From Devosia oryzisoli (GTDB taxonomy: Bacteria; Pseudomonadota; Alphaproteobacteria; Rhizobiales; Devosiaceae): a stretch of 64,000 bases of DNA. The translations under genes and the position numbers were made by a program. How positions within the stretch are numbered: position 1 is the stretch's first letter; the number at the start of each line of letters is the position of its first letter. Of this stretch, positions 53,294 to 62,651 are shown one piece after another. Location: assembly GCF_014837245.1 (NCBI RefSeq), contig NZ_JACYFU010000002.1, forward strand, positions 806,001 through 870,000, given 5' to 3'. The notes beneath the pieces are model-generated. The model did no database searches. It saw only the letters and a list, made by a program, of their open reading frames with translations, and was not told the origin of the DNA.

Positions 53294-53695
53294 AGTCTAA
53301 CTCCCGACATCTAGAGACGCCGCTCAACTTCCGACGATAGAGCTTGATTAACATGACGTAAACATTGATGATCGGACGGAGCAGAAATTTGATTAATTCC
53401 CGGCTCAGAAGCCGGACCAAAGTCTAGTTACCGCATATCTTTCTTCATCTACGAACTGACAAGATTATATTTCTACCTCTGCGCCCAGCGCCCCGGCAGA
53501 TGTGCACAGGCCTCTGTCTCGGAGTGGCCCGTCGTAACGGATAGGCCACGCAACTCATCGGGAGCCAGTAAATGCCAAATCTTAGTCAGGGAGGCTGGGC
53601 ATTAACTTTGCCAATTCACCTTTCTGCCGAACGGCGCTGGCGGTGATCCCCCAATCTGGCAGATTTAGGGGCTAGCGAACGGCCAGGAGACTTTC
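53294..53695. promoter_or_regulatory. Divergent regulatory region between response regulator and kinase
   Basis: A 400-base gap without a gene. It is more AT-rich than its surroundings at 53335-53480 (for example TTGATTAACATGACGTAAAC near 53344). It must hold promoters for both flanking genes. TTGATTAA occurs twice (about 53344 and 53391), which could be a binding site pair. No exact boxes assigned. Confidence 0.4.
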
Positions 53696-55081
53696 GTGTA
53701 CTTGCACTCCATAGCCCGGTGGTGGCGCAAGCAGAACCTGACGGTCCAGTTCGTGATCTCGGCATGCGTGGTCATGATCGCCGCAACCATCCCCACCGGG
53801 CTGCTCATCGGCGACCTTGCTGAGAAGAATGCTCTCTACCATCGTGCCGCGGCCACGGCCCTGTTCATGGACAACGTCGTGGCGCCCTATCTCCAGTCGC
53901 CCGCCGGAGGGGCATACAGCGCATCCGAACTCGAACAGATCGACGTGGTGCTCAACAAGCCAAGCCTGATGGACCGCATCCCCCACTTCGAGGTCTGGCA
54001 GCGCGATGGCACCATACTCTATTCCAGGTCCAGGCCACTTGTGGGGGTGACCTTCCCCCTGCCCGCGCCCGCTGCGCGCGCTTTTGAAGGCGAGGTCGAA
54101 GTCTCCATCGCCGATCTCGGAGCCGGGGAGCATCAGTCGCGGGGCTTCAAGACCCGATATCTCGAAATTTATGCGCCACTGCACGAGCTCGGCACCGGGC
54201 GCATCCTTGCCGTCATGGAACTCCATGAAGACGTAGAGGTGTTCGCGGCGACCGCCCATCAGGTGCGGATGAAAACCTGGTTGGTCGTTCTGGCAGCCAT
54301 GGCTGCGCTATTCGGATGCATGTTCCTGATCGTCAGACGAGGCGCACGCACCATCGACTTGCAGACTGCCGAACTGTCGCGACAGCTGGAAACCACCCAC
54401 CGGCTCGCCGAGCGCAATGCGGAATTGCACGGCAAGGCTGTTGAGTCGGCCAAGCTGAGAGTGCAGCTGCACGAAAACTTATTGCGCTCGTTTGGCGCCG
54501 ATCTGCACGACGGCCCTGCCCAGCTTCTGGCCTATGCGAGCCTCAAGGTGGAGTCGGCGCGTCGCGCCCGAAACAAGGTAACCAGGGACGCACAGCTTGC
54601 AGACCTCGAGGTCAAGCTGAGAGAAGCTCAGGATGACATTCGTGACATGGCATCTGGCCTTGTACTTCCGGAGATCGACCAGTTGAGTCTGGACACCGTC
54701 GTTGAGGAGGCTCTTTCCTTCAGCGAGCGGCGGTTCGGAGTGTCGGCCCAGCTGGTGATGGAGAATTTGAAGGTCTCATGCTCCCGTGATCACAAGATGT
54801 GCCTGTATCGCTTTCTCCAAGAGGGGCTGAACAACGTCTGGAACCACGGCACCTCGGAGGCGACCTTCGTGACCGTCGAGTTGAGGGAGCACAATCTGTT
54901 CGCAACCGTACGCAACCGCGTGGCCGCCGCAGACAGAGCCAGACGAGCCCGTCGGGGACTGGGCGTGACGGCGCTCAAAGTGAGGGCCGAGAGCCTTGGC
55001 GGCAGTGTTTCGCTGGCCATTTCGCACCATGTCGCGGAACTGCGGCTGGTCCTGCCGCTGCGGGAGGACGTTGATGCGTAG
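53696..55081 (+). CDS. Sensor histidine kinase, NarX/HisKA_3 type
   Basis: A 461-aa membrane kinase. Helix 1 (about residues 17-38) and helix 2 (about 194-214, TWLVVLAAMAALFGCMFLIV) flank a periplasmic sensor domain of about 150 residues with no recognised fold. A short coiled coil leads to the HisKA_3 domain with His271 in FGADLHDGPAQLLAYASLK. The ATPase domain shows FLQEGLNNVWNHG (N box) and ARRGLGVTALKVRAESLGG (G box). The GTG start has AGGAG 8 bases upstream. It overlaps the following response regulator gene by 8 bases and should phosphorylate it, possibly also the divergent regulator. Confidence 0.92.
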   Translation: MYLHSIARWWRKQNLTVQFVISACVVMIAATIPTGLLIGDLAEKNALYHRAAATALFMDNVVAPYLQSPAGGAYSASELEQIDVVLNKPSLMDRIPHFEVWQRDGTILYSRSRPLVGVTFPLPAPAARAFEGEVEVSIADLGAGEHQSRGFKTRYLEIYAPLHELGTGRILAVMELHEDVEVFAATAHQVRMKTWLVVLAAMAALFGCMFLIVRRGARTIDLQTAELSRQLETTHRLAERNAELHGKAVESAKLRVQLHENLLRSFGADLHDGPAQLLAYASLKVESARRARNKVTRDAQLADLEVKLREAQDDIRDMASGLVLPEIDQLSLDTVVEEALSFSERRFGVSAQLVMENLKVSCSRDHKMCLYRFLQEGLNNVWNHGTSEATFVTVELREHNLFATVRNRVAAADRARRARRGLGVTALKVRAESLGGSVSLAISHHVAELRLVLPLREDVDA

Positions 55082-55733
55082 CTCTACGAGGATTGTCGTT
55101 GTTGACGACCACCCCGTCTTTCGGGCCGGACTGGTCCAGTTGCTGCGAATCGAGCCCAGCTTCGACATCGTGGCCGAGGGGGGCTCTGTCCAGGAAGCTG
55201 TTGATCTGGCGCGTGATCTTCAGCCGGATCTGCTGCTGCTTGACCTCAGCATGGAGCAGAGCGGACTCGAAGCCATTGGTCGGATCGATGATGTCGCGGC
55301 CAAGACCAAGGTCATCATCCTCACTGCTTCGGATGCCGCCTTTGATGTGCAGACAGCACTCGACCGAGGAGTCTCGGGCTATCTGTTGAAGGGCTCGACA
55401 GGTGCCGAAATTCTTGATGCCGTCTCCCTGGTCTCGAAGGGCACCAACTTCGTGTCACCGCGCGCCATGAGCCGGGCAATCCTGGCGGCAAGAGACGGCG
55501 CCGCCGGCGCTGACGCACGGCTGTCCAGCCTCTCGCCGCGTGAGCGGACCGTTCTGGAAATGATGGCGTCCGGGCTGAGCAACCGGGAAATCGGGACCAA
55601 GCTCGGTATCGGAGAGAAGTCCGTCAAGTTCCATGTCACCAACATTTTTTCAAAGCTGGGCGTTCGTAATCGTGTGGAGGCCGTCATCGCCTACAACGGC
55701 ACTGCCGCCTCAGGTGGTGCGGCGCGCCAATGA
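55074..55733 (+). CDS. NarL/LuxR-family response regulator, cognate of the adjacent kinase
   Basis: A 219-aa regulator. The receiver has D11/D12, phospho-acceptor D57 in LLLLDLSMEQ, the Thr of VIILTASD and the Lys of YLLKGSTGAEI. The LuxR DNA-binding domain is LSPRERTVLEMMASGLSNREIGTKLGIGEKSVKFHVTNIFSKLGVRNRVEAV (about residues 150-200). The ATG at 55074 lies within the last codons of the kinase gene. A start at 54996 would be in the kinase coding region. It is related to the divergent regulator at 52649 but is not a recent copy. Confidence 0.92.
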   Translation: MRSSTRIVVVDDHPVFRAGLVQLLRIEPSFDIVAEGGSVQEAVDLARDLQPDLLLLDLSMEQSGLEAIGRIDDVAAKTKVIILTASDAAFDVQTALDRGVSGYLLKGSTGAEILDAVSLVSKGTNFVSPRAMSRAILAARDGAAGADARLSSLSPRERTVLEMMASGLSNREIGTKLGIGEKSVKFHVTNIFSKLGVRNRVEAVIAYNGTAASGGAARQ

Positions 55734-56202
55734 AGACGGGCGGCCGCTGCTGCCCCACTGCGCTGGAGTTGTTCATGCACCCGGAGTTTGTGCTGGCGAA
55801 CCACCTGGCTTTCACCTGCTGGATTCGTGCAACCCTCTGCTTGCGTCCGTTTTGGGCTCGGGCAGGAGGGCGTCTGCCAGGGTCATGCCGGCCCATGTCA
55901 GGCCTCCGCCGCCAAACCCGCCACGGGCGCGGCGCAGAGCCCGGTCCCTGCCGCGTTCGTTCCCGTCGCTGGCGGATCCGGAGCGGTGAAGCGGGACCGT
56001 GGGCGTTATCGCGCATTTCCCCGTCGGCGGCCCCTCTTCGAGCCGCAAACGCGCTCGATCGGGCCCGTCATGGACAAGCGGAGCCCGTCATCCCCGACAG
56101 GCGCCATCCAGCCCCTGGCGGCCTCGATTCAGGCCTCGCGCGTTCCCGCACGATCACATGATACTAGCCGCCGATTTTCGGCTGCGGCCATGTCTGGCTC
56201 GG
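55734..56202. other. Gene-free region
   Basis: About 470 bases between the response regulator and the end of the sugar operon. Apart from copy 2 of the dispersed repeat (56056-56092) I see no gene, and open frames here have no recognisable protein features. Confidence 0.5.
56056..56092. repeat. Dispersed repeat, copy 2
   Basis: This 37-base block (starting CGATCGGGCCCGTCATGGAC) matches 14714-14750 at 32 of 37 positions. It lies in gene-free DNA between convergent operons, like copy 1, which also follows the end of an operon. Confidence 0.5.
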
Positions 56203-56895
56203 TTACTGCAGCTTGCGTGTTGCCTCAACGATGCCCGAAACAGCACGATACATGCTGGTCGCGGTGTCACCGGTCACAATGGCACCCAGCAGCGGTGCTG
56301 CTACGCCGATGTCCCTTAACGCCTTCGCGTCGTCCGGCGAGACCTGAAGCTGACTGGGAACGATCACCGGGACGTCGACTGCTTCGACGATCGCGCGGTA
56401 CTTCTGCAGATCAGCGTCGAGAACGGCTGTGCGATAGCGCTCGAACGGCATGATCGAGGCTTCGATGATGCAGCCCGGAATGGTGGCTATACGGGCGATA
56501 TCTTCTGGCATGCTGGTGGACGAAAGCGCCGGCATCGGTCGGAGCTTGGACCCGAGCAGATGGGGCTGCATATGGTCGACATAGACATTGAAACCCTCAA
56601 ACCCGAGGGCGTGCAGCATTTCCATTTCTTCGGCGGTCGGGACGGTCTCCTGCCCCGCCATCACCAGGAGAGGCACGCCGAGCTTGGCCAGCTCTTCGAA
56701 AAACGCTCGCTCATCCGCAAATGACCCGAAAGTGGTGCCGGTGGCGCGATGATAGGCGTTGAGATGCGTCTTGAGGGCGTAGGCGCCCCCATCCAGCGCC
56801 GCCTTGGCGAAATCGAGATCGTGCCGTGCCAGAGACACGATCACCGGAAAGCTGCCGTCGGTCAGCTTCTGATAAAGCGCGGTATCGGCGTACAT
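56203..56895 (-). CDS. TIM-barrel protein of unknown function in sugar operon
   Basis: A 230-aa cytoplasmic protein with alternating beta-alpha segments of a phosphate-binding TIM barrel: FPVIVSLARHDLDFAKAALDGGAYALKTHLNAYHRATGTTFGSF, GVPLLVMAGQETVPTAEEM, GFEGFNVYVDHM, CIIEASIMPFERYRT, VDVPVIVPSQLQVSPDDAKALRDIG and PLLGAIVTGDT, near the C-terminal phosphate site. It resembles epimerases and aldolases of sugar phosphates (NanE-like, KDPG aldolase-like). The candidate catalytic Lys is in ALKTHLNA. I cannot assign a reaction. Its start shares one base with the ATPase stop (TGATG), and it is the last gene of the LacI-controlled operon, so it probably acts on the imported sugar. Confidence 0.65.
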   Translation of the reverse strand: MYADTALYQKLTDGSFPVIVSLARHDLDFAKAALDGGAYALKTHLNAYHRATGTTFGSFADERAFFEELAKLGVPLLVMAGQETVPTAEEMEMLHALGFEGFNVYVDHMQPHLLGSKLRPMPALSSTSMPEDIARIATIPGCIIEASIMPFERYRTAVLDADLQKYRAIVEAVDVPVIVPSQLQVSPDDAKALRDIGVAAPLLGAIVTGDTATSMYRAVSGIVEATRKLQ

Positions 56896-57941
56896 CAGTT
56901 GATCCTCGCCCCACTCTTTGTATCGAAAAGATGCACGGCATTGAGGTCTGGCAGGATGTGGATGGTTTCGCCGGGGCGGGCGGCGACCCGTTCGCGGAAC
57001 ACGCCCACCACGGCGTGCTCGCCCAGCCTCATGGTGACCTGCGTTTCCGAGCCCATGGGTTCCACCAGCGACACCACGGCCGGCAGGCCGTCCGGCGTGA
57101 GAAGCAGATGCTCGGGCCGGAAGCCATAGCGTGCGGCGCCCGTGATGCCGATCCCCGTAGGCAGGGGCAGGCTGACACCAGCAGCGTTGAACCGGCTATC
57201 CGCGATCGTGCCACCCAACACGTTCATGGCCGGCGAACCGATGAACCCGGCCACGAACAAATTGGCCGGCCGGTCGTAAAGCTCCAGCGGGGCTCCGATC
57301 TGCTCGACCCTGCCAGCGTTCATCACCACGATGCGGTCCGCCATGGTCATGGCTTCGATCTGGTCATGGGTCACATAGACCGTCGTCACCCCGAGCCGCT
57401 GGTGGAGTCCCTTGATCTCGCCCCGCATCACGACGCGCAGCTTGGCATCAAGGTTGGAGAGGGGCTCGTCGAACAGGAATACCTGCGGATTGCGCACGAT
57501 GGCGCGGCCCATGGCGACGCGCTGGCGCTGCCCGCCCGACAGCTGGCGCGGGTATCGCTCGAGAAGGTGGCTGAGGTCCAGGATATCGGCGGCCCACTTC
57601 ACCCGCTCGGCAATCTCGGCTTTCGAGGCGCCGCGATGCTCGAGCGAAAAGCCCATGTTGGTGGCGACGGTCATGTGCGGATAAAGCGCGTAGTTCTGGA
57701 ACACCATGGCAATGTCCCGGTCCTTGGGTTCAAGCTCGTTGACCACCCGGCCGCCAATGCGGATGTCGCCGGCGCTGATGGTCTCAAGGCCGGCGATCAT
57801 GCGCAAAAGGGTGGACTTGCCGCAGCCCGAGGGACCGACCAGCACGATGAATTCACCGTCGGCAATATCGACGTCGATGCCATGCAGCACCTTGATGTCG
57901 CCATAGACCTTGCGGACGGCTTGGAGAGAAACGGGGGCCAT
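56895..57941 (-). CDS. Sugar ABC importer ATP-binding protein, MalK/UgpC type
   Basis: A 348-aa ATPase of the carbohydrate CUT1 importers. Walker A is GPSGCGKST (about residues 38-46), the signature [15 protein letters not shown], Walker [17 protein letters not shown] and the H-loop VTHDQ. The C-terminal OB-fold regulatory domain (about 240-345, [10 protein letters not shown] to VHLFD) is present. It lies 3 bases after the second permease gene and is coupled to the TIM-barrel gene. The substrate should be a sugar or sugar derivative. Confidence 0.93.
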   Translation of the reverse strand: MAPVSLQAVRKVYGDIKVLHGIDVDIADGEFIVLVGPSGCGKSTLLRMIAGLETISAGDIRIGGRVVNELEPKDRDIAMVFQNYALYPHMTVATNMGFSLEHRGASKAEIAERVKWAADILDLSHLLERYPRQLSGGQRQRVAMGRAIVRNPQVFLFDEPLSNLDAKLRVVMRGEIKGLHQRLGVTTVYVTHDQIEAMTMADRIVVMNAGRVEQIGAPLELYDRPANLFVAGFIGSPAMNVLGGTIADSRFNAAGVSLPLPTGIGITGAARYGFRPEHLLLTPDGLPAVVSLVEPMGSETQVTMRLGEHAVVGVFRERVAARPGETIHILPDLNAVHLFDTKSGARIN

Positions 57942-57944
57942 GGA

Positions 57945-58787
57945 TCAGCCTTTCAGACCGGTATGGGCGAGGCCTTCGACGAACTGCTTCTGCGCCACGA
58001 TGAACACGATCAGCACCGGCACCGCTGTCATGGTCGCGGCTGCGAGCTGCACGTTCCACATTGCCCCACCATAGGCGTCCGTGAACTGCGTCAGCGCCTG
58101 GGGCAGGGTGAACATCTGCGTGGAAGACAGGAACACGATGGGCTCGAGATAAAGGTTCCAGGAGTGGAGGAAGGTGAAGATCGCCACCGCGCCCAAAGCT
58201 GGCTTGGCCAGTGGCAGGGCGATGATCCAGAAGATCTTGAAACGCCCCAGCCCATCCACCCGCGCGGCCTCTTCGAGCTCGCCCGGCAGCGCGATAAAGA
58301 ACTGGCGCATCACGAACGTGGCGAAAACCGACGGCGCGCCGAAGATCGGCACGAGGATCAGCGGCCAATGCGTGTTGATCATGCCCCAGCGCAAAAACAT
58401 CTGGAACAAGGGCACGATGGTGACTTCGGAAGGGATCAGGAGGCCGAGCAGCACCACCATGAAGATGGTGTTGCTGAAGGGAAACCGGATGCGGGCAAAG
58501 GCGTAGCCGGCCATGGACGAGACGACCATGGTGCCAGCGGTGACGAGGGCTGCGATATAGGCCGAATTCCAGTACTGCCGCGCGAAGGGCTGTAGCTCGA
58601 ACACCCGGCTATAGGTCGAAAAGTCGAACCGGCGCGGCCAGAGGTCAGGCGGGAAGGCGAAGATGTCGCTGATCGGCTTCACCGATGAAGTGACCATCCA
58701 CCAGGTGGGAAACACAAAGGGAATCAGCAGCACGCACATCAACCCGTAAAGGGCGACGCGCAGCCGGGGAGAAAGATCAGTTTTCAT
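57945..58787 (-). CDS. Sugar ABC importer permease, MalG type
   Basis: A 280-aa permease with six helices (VALYGLMCVLLIPFVFPTWWMVTSSVKP is helix 1 and the family start). The EAA loop is ELEEAARVDGLGRFKIFWIIALPLAKPAL (about residues 176-204). It overlaps the first permease by 11 bases. It forms the channel with the MalF-type partner. Confidence 0.93.
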   Translation of the reverse strand: MKTDLSPRLRVALYGLMCVLLIPFVFPTWWMVTSSVKPISDIFAFPPDLWPRRFDFSTYSRVFELQPFARQYWNSAYIAALVTAGTMVVSSMAGYAFARIRFPFSNTIFMVVLLGLLIPSEVTIVPLFQMFLRWGMINTHWPLILVPIFGAPSVFATFVMRQFFIALPGELEEAARVDGLGRFKIFWIIALPLAKPALGAVAIFTFLHSWNLYLEPIVFLSSTQMFTLPQALTQFTDAYGGAMWNVQLAAATMTAVPVLIVFIVAQKQFVEGLAHTGLKG

Positions 58788-59688
58788 AGAAGACGATCCG
58801 CTTGCGCATCTGCCACTGGATAAAGGTGAGCACCGCGACGATCACGAAGAGCAGGATGGAGAGCGTCGAGCCATAGCCGAAGAAGTTGAACTGGAACGCC
58901 TGCTGGTAGAGGTAATAGACCAGCACTGTCGTTGATACGCCCGGTCCGCCCTTGGTCAGGATGGCGATCTGCGCGAACACCTGCAGCGACCCCACGATGG
59001 TGATGATCGAGGTCAGAAGGATAGTCGGCGAGATCATCGGCAGGGTGATGCGCCTGAACTGCTTGAAGCGGCTCGCGCCATCCACCCGCGCGGCCTCGTA
59101 AAGCTCCTTGGGCACGCCCTGGAGGGCCGCAAGGAACAGGATCATGTTGAGCCCGACATTCTTGAACACCTGCACGACCACCACCGAGATCATCGCCGTG
59201 GTGGGGGTGCGCAGCCAGTTGGGGCCTTCGATGCCGAAAACCTGCAGGATGCCGTTGATGCCGCCATTGGCCTGCAGCAGGAAACTCCACACGATGGTCC
59301 AGGCAACGAGGGACACGACCACCGGCGAAAAGAACAGGGTGCGGAAGACCACGATGCCCTTGAGCTTCTGGTCGAGCAGCACCGCAAGCAGCAGCGCCAG
59401 GCTCATGTTCACGACCACGAGGCCTGCCGAAAAGATCGCCGACGCCAGGAGCACCGGCGGCAGGTTCGGGTCGCGCAGCAGCATCTGGTAATTGGCGTCG
59501 CCCACGAAGGTGAAGGTGTTGGCGAGGACGTTCCATTCGTGCAGCGAATAATAGAACACGAGACCGAGCGGGATCAGCACGAAGGTGATGATCCCGATCA
59601 GCTGTGGCGCGATGAACAGGTAACCCGCCGCCGCATCCTTGCGGGCGATGGTCCAGAACGGTCGCTTTTGCTGTGAAATGTCTGACAT
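58777..59688 (-). CDS. Sugar ABC importer permease, MalF/UgpA type
   Basis: A 303-aa permease with six helices (AAGYLFIAPQLIGIITFVLIPLGLVFYYSLHEW is helix 1). The EAA loop is ELYEAARVDGASRFKQFRRITLPMISPTI (about residues 195-223). A hairpin lies between it and the binding-protein gene upstream. It overlaps the second permease gene by 11 bases. Confidence 0.93.
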   Translation of the reverse strand: MSDISQQKRPFWTIARKDAAAGYLFIAPQLIGIITFVLIPLGLVFYYSLHEWNVLANTFTFVGDANYQMLLRDPNLPPVLLASAIFSAGLVVVNMSLALLLAVLLDQKLKGIVVFRTLFFSPVVVSLVAWTIVWSFLLQANGGINGILQVFGIEGPNWLRTPTTAMISVVVVQVFKNVGLNMILFLAALQGVPKELYEAARVDGASRFKQFRRITLPMISPTILLTSIITIVGSLQVFAQIAILTKGGPGVSTTVLVYYLYQQAFQFNFFGYGSTLSILLFVIVAVLTFIQWQMRKRIVFYEN

Positions 59689-59702
59689 CGCGGTTCCTGA
59701 AT

Positions 59703-59725
59703 CTCCCTCCCCGCCGGGGAGGGAG
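59703..59725 (-). terminator. Intercistronic hairpin between binding protein and permease
   Basis: CTCCCTCCCC-GCC-GGGGAGGGAG is a perfect 10-bp stem in the 54-base gap between the binding-protein stop and the first permease. It has no T tract. It probably lets the binding-protein transcript accumulate above the permease transcript, as the malE-malF repeats do in E. coli. The core resembles the hairpins at 4393-4569. Confidence 0.6.
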
Positions 59726-59742
59726 CAATGGTGGTCGTCCGA

Positions 59743-61014
59743 TCAGCGCGCCAGGAGCGGGCCGACGCTGTCGCAGACGGACTGCAGCACCGCAGTCACG
59801 TCCGCATCGGGCACCCAGAGCGCATCGAGCGAGGCCCGCACGGTCTGCTGGATCTGGGCAAAGTTGGTGTGGCCCGAGATCACCTGGCCATTGGTGATGC
59901 CGTTCACCACGACGGCCTCGATCTGCTCGGGCGTGAGCAGCGGGTTCGTGGTGCTCAGCGTTTCGGCGTTGAGCAGGCTGGCGCGGGCTGGCGGGAAGAA
60001 CTGCGCCAGCTTCTGGCTGTTCTCCGGGTTGGTCATGTAGCCCAGGAACTCGACTGCCACGTCGGTGTTCGGGCGGTTGGCGAACGCGCCGATGGCGGCC
60101 TGACCGATGACGCTGTACTTGCCCGCTGGACCTTCCGGCAGCGGCACCAGATCCCAGTCAAACGGGTCTTCCTTGGGCAGCAGCGAGGCGCGCGAGATCT
60201 GCGTGATCGTCATGGCCGCGTCACCGGCGAAGAAGTCGACGTTCTCGCCAGGCCCCGGCAGCGCGCCGTCGACGAAGATGGCCCGGTGCAGCCGGGTCAT
60301 CGCGTCCACCATGGGCTGTGCGGTGAAGGTGCACGTCTTGCCGTCTTCGCTCCAGGCATTGGCGCCCCAGCCGCGCCAGAAGGCGGTCAGGTTCTGCCAG
60401 GTCTGGAAGTTGAAGTCGCGGATGACAAGGCCTTCCTTGCCGTTGTCCGCGACGGCCTTGGCGGTGGCGAGGGCGTTGTCCCAGGTCCACTCACCCGCCT
60501 CGATCATCTCGGCGGGCGTCTTGGCGCCGGCTTCGCTGACGAGGTCGTTGTTCACGAACACCGCGAAGGGCGAGGTGGAGAACGGATAGGCGTAAAGCGT
60601 GCCGTCCTTGGTCCAGAGGGCACTGGCCGCATCGGTCACGTCGGCAAGATCGTAGCCCTCGGTGTTGGTGAAGGCGTCTGTCAGCGGCGCCAGGGCTCCG
60701 GAGTTGACGAAGTCGGCGGCGCTGGTTTCGAAAATCCAGGCGAGGTCCGGTGGATTGCCGCCGGCGATCTGGGTGGTCAGCGTGGTGACGTAGTTGTCAT
60801 AAGGGAGCGGCTCGAACGTCACGGTGACGTTCGGATGCGTCTGCTTGAACCCGTCCGCAATTTCGTTGAACAGGGCCAGATGCGCCTCGTTGGCGCTCCA
60901 GATGGTCATGCGCAGGTTGACTGCGTCCTGCGCCCAGGAGACGCCACCCCAGGCGAGGGGCAGAAGGATGCCGGCTGTAGCCGCCGTGGCTTTGAGAGCT
61001 GAAAGTCTGGACAT
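59743..61014 (-). CDS. Sugar ABC importer substrate-binding protein (SBP family 1)
   Basis: A 423-aa periplasmic protein. The signal peptide (SRLSALKATAATAGILLPLAWGGVSWAQ, about residues 2-29) is followed by VNLRMTIWSANEAHLALFNEIADGFKQTHPNVTVTFEPLPYDNYVTTLTTQIAGGNPPDLAWI, the SBP_bac_1 N-terminal lobe. The ATG at 61014 has GGAGG 6 bases upstream. A longer reading from 61200 overlaps the oxidoreductase gene. It delivers sugar to the MalF/MalG-type permeases. It starts 24 bases after the oxidoreductase stop. Confidence 0.92.
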   Translation of the reverse strand: MSRLSALKATAATAGILLPLAWGGVSWAQDAVNLRMTIWSANEAHLALFNEIADGFKQTHPNVTVTFEPLPYDNYVTTLTTQIAGGNPPDLAWIFETSAADFVNSGALAPLTDAFTNTEGYDLADVTDAASALWTKDGTLYAYPFSTSPFAVFVNNDLVSEAGAKTPAEMIEAGEWTWDNALATAKAVADNGKEGLVIRDFNFQTWQNLTAFWRGWGANAWSEDGKTCTFTAQPMVDAMTRLHRAIFVDGALPGPGENVDFFAGDAAMTITQISRASLLPKEDPFDWDLVPLPEGPAGKYSVIGQAAIGAFANRPNTDVAVEFLGYMTNPENSQKLAQFFPPARASLLNAETLSTTNPLLTPEQIEAVVVNGITNGQVISGHTNFAQIQQTVRASLDALWVPDADVTAVLQSVCDSVGPLLAR

Positions 61015-61037
61015 CGTTTCCTCCGTTGATGGTCCGA

Positions 61038-62651
61038 TCAATAGCCGCGCACGTCCGGCCAGCGGGTTTCGATGCCGGCGTGGTAGAGCTGGGTTTGGAA
61101 AGTCTCGAGCTTGCCATCGTCCGCCTGCACCTGGTGGGGGGTGGCGCCGGTATTGAGGCAATGGGCGGCCAGCATGCCGGCCACTTCGCCCACGTTCCAC
61201 TCCACCGGATGCAGGCGATAGCAGCCATTGGTGATGTGGGTAGTGCCCAAGTTCTTTCCGCCGGCCAGCAGGTTCTTGACGCGGCGCGGAAGGAGCGAGC
61301 CCAGAGGGATCTCGAACGGCGCCGATTCGACATCGACATAGTTGTCGCCACCCGTCGAGGGATGGAGGTCGATGCGGTACATGCCGATACCGACGCTGTC
61401 GCGGTAATGCTTTGAGAGGGCATTGCCATGCACGGTCATCGACACATCCTGTTCGACGATGCGAGTCACGGGCAGGATGCGGCGGCTCTCGCGGATATAG
61501 GGCGCCATGGCGAGGCCATGGTCGGTGCCGGTGACGTCGCCGCGCAGCCGCAGGCCGGGGAAGCCCTGACCGCCATCGAGGCGTGGTGCCTCGGTCTGCA
61601 GCCAGTAGAACACCGAATAGGAAAGATCGGCTGCCGCCTTGAGGTGGCGCGCCTTTTCCTCTTCCGACACGTCGATGATGGTGCCTTCCATGTAGTCTAT
61701 CATCGGCCAGTTCACGAGGCAGATATCGGACTGGTAGCTGCCGGGCAGAAAATTGCGCCGGGCCGCGATGCGGCGGAAGGTCCAGAGATTGCCATCGCCC
61801 GGATTGCGACGCTGGTCGGCGTCGACCAGCAGCGGGTCGTCATCGGGATTGGGCGTGAAGGAGCGCTCGGTGATCTCCAGCGTGCGCGGATGCGGCGCCT
61901 TGAAGCCCAGCAGTGGCCCGCCCCAGAACTCGGGCTGGTACCGGCGCCAGAAGTCATAATTTTCCGGCTTGTCGATGGTCTGGTCGCCATCGACGTGATC
62001 GATGGCGAAACACACCGAGACGGCCTGCACGTTGTCCGGTTGTGCCTCGGCGGGCGCGCTGGGCTCACCCGTATCGGACTGGGATTCAAACCCCTTGGCG
62101 TATTCCGCGCCGGTCATGGGCAGAAGGTCGCCCAGTTCCGTAGCGTCAATGATGTAGGACGCCGAGCAGACAATCTCCCGCCCGCTGTCCCGATGCCGCA
62201 GCGTGACCGCGCGCACCGTGTCGCCATCCACATCGGCCGCCACCGGACGGTAGGGCTGCAACACCGTCAGTTTGCCGCCCGCGCGCCAGGGCGCGATCAT
62301 GGCCTCAAGCACGGCAAGACCCACACGCGGTTCGGCGCAGAGCCGGCTCACCCAGCCGGCGCCAGGGTTGAGGTCACCCCAGCCGCGGCTCTCGGCGGTG
62401 AGCGGATAATGGTCGCGATAATATTGACGGATGCCGTTGCGCAGCTGGCGATAGGAGCGTGTGACGCCGAACTGTTCCACCCACGAATGCTCGTCCGGCG
62501 GCACGGCCTGGCTCGTCAGCTGTCCGCCGATCCAGTCGTATTCCTCGCTCATGATGACGGTACGGCCCGAGCGCAGCGCGCCAAGGGCTGCGGCAACGCC
62601 GCCCAGTCCGGCGCCAACGATGAGGATGTCTGCGTGAAGCTCTTTGGTCAT
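61038..62651 (-). CDS. FAD-dependent oxidoreductase
   Basis: A 537-aa cytoplasmic flavoprotein. The Rossmann FAD loop ADILIVGAGLGGVAAALGALRSGRTVIMSEEYDWIGGQLT is at about residues 7-46. The sequence pattern (YIIDATELGDLLPMTGAEY in the middle, KNLLAGGKNLGTTHITNGCYRLHPVEWNVGEVAGMLAAHCL near the C-terminus) is that of the FAD_oxidored (Pfam 12831) family. Members oxidise diverse metabolites and are frequent in sugar-degradation clusters. No signal peptide is present. It overlaps the LacI stop (ATGA), and the binding-protein gene follows. The substrate is presumably the imported sugar or its first product. That is inference. Confidence 0.82.
   Translation of the reverse strand: MTKELHADILIVGAGLGGVAAALGALRSGRTVIMSEEYDWIGGQLTSQAVPPDEHSWVEQFGVTRSYRQLRNGIRQYYRDHYPLTAESRGWGDLNPGAGWVSRLCAEPRVGLAVLEAMIAPWRAGGKLTVLQPYRPVAADVDGDTVRAVTLRHRDSGREIVCSASYIIDATELGDLLPMTGAEYAKGFESQSDTGEPSAPAEAQPDNVQAVSVCFAIDHVDGDQTIDKPENYDFWRRYQPEFWGGPLLGFKAPHPRTLEITERSFTPNPDDDPLLVDADQRRNPGDGNLWTFRRIAARRNFLPGSYQSDICLVNWPMIDYMEGTIIDVSEEEKARHLKAAADLSYSVFYWLQTEAPRLDGGQGFPGLRLRGDVTGTDHGLAMAPYIRESRRILPVTRIVEQDVSMTVHGNALSKHYRDSVGIGMYRIDLHPSTGGDNYVDVESAPFEIPLGSLLPRRVKNLLAGGKNLGTTHITNGCYRLHPVEWNVGEVAGMLAAHCLNTGATPHQVQADDGKLETFQTQLYHAGIETRWPDVRGY

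Noticed and set aside
56826..58595. A 589-codon + strand frame opposite the sugar ATPase and permease
   Set aside because: It spans two overlapping - strand genes with Walker motifs and an EAA loop, so it is an antisense shadow.
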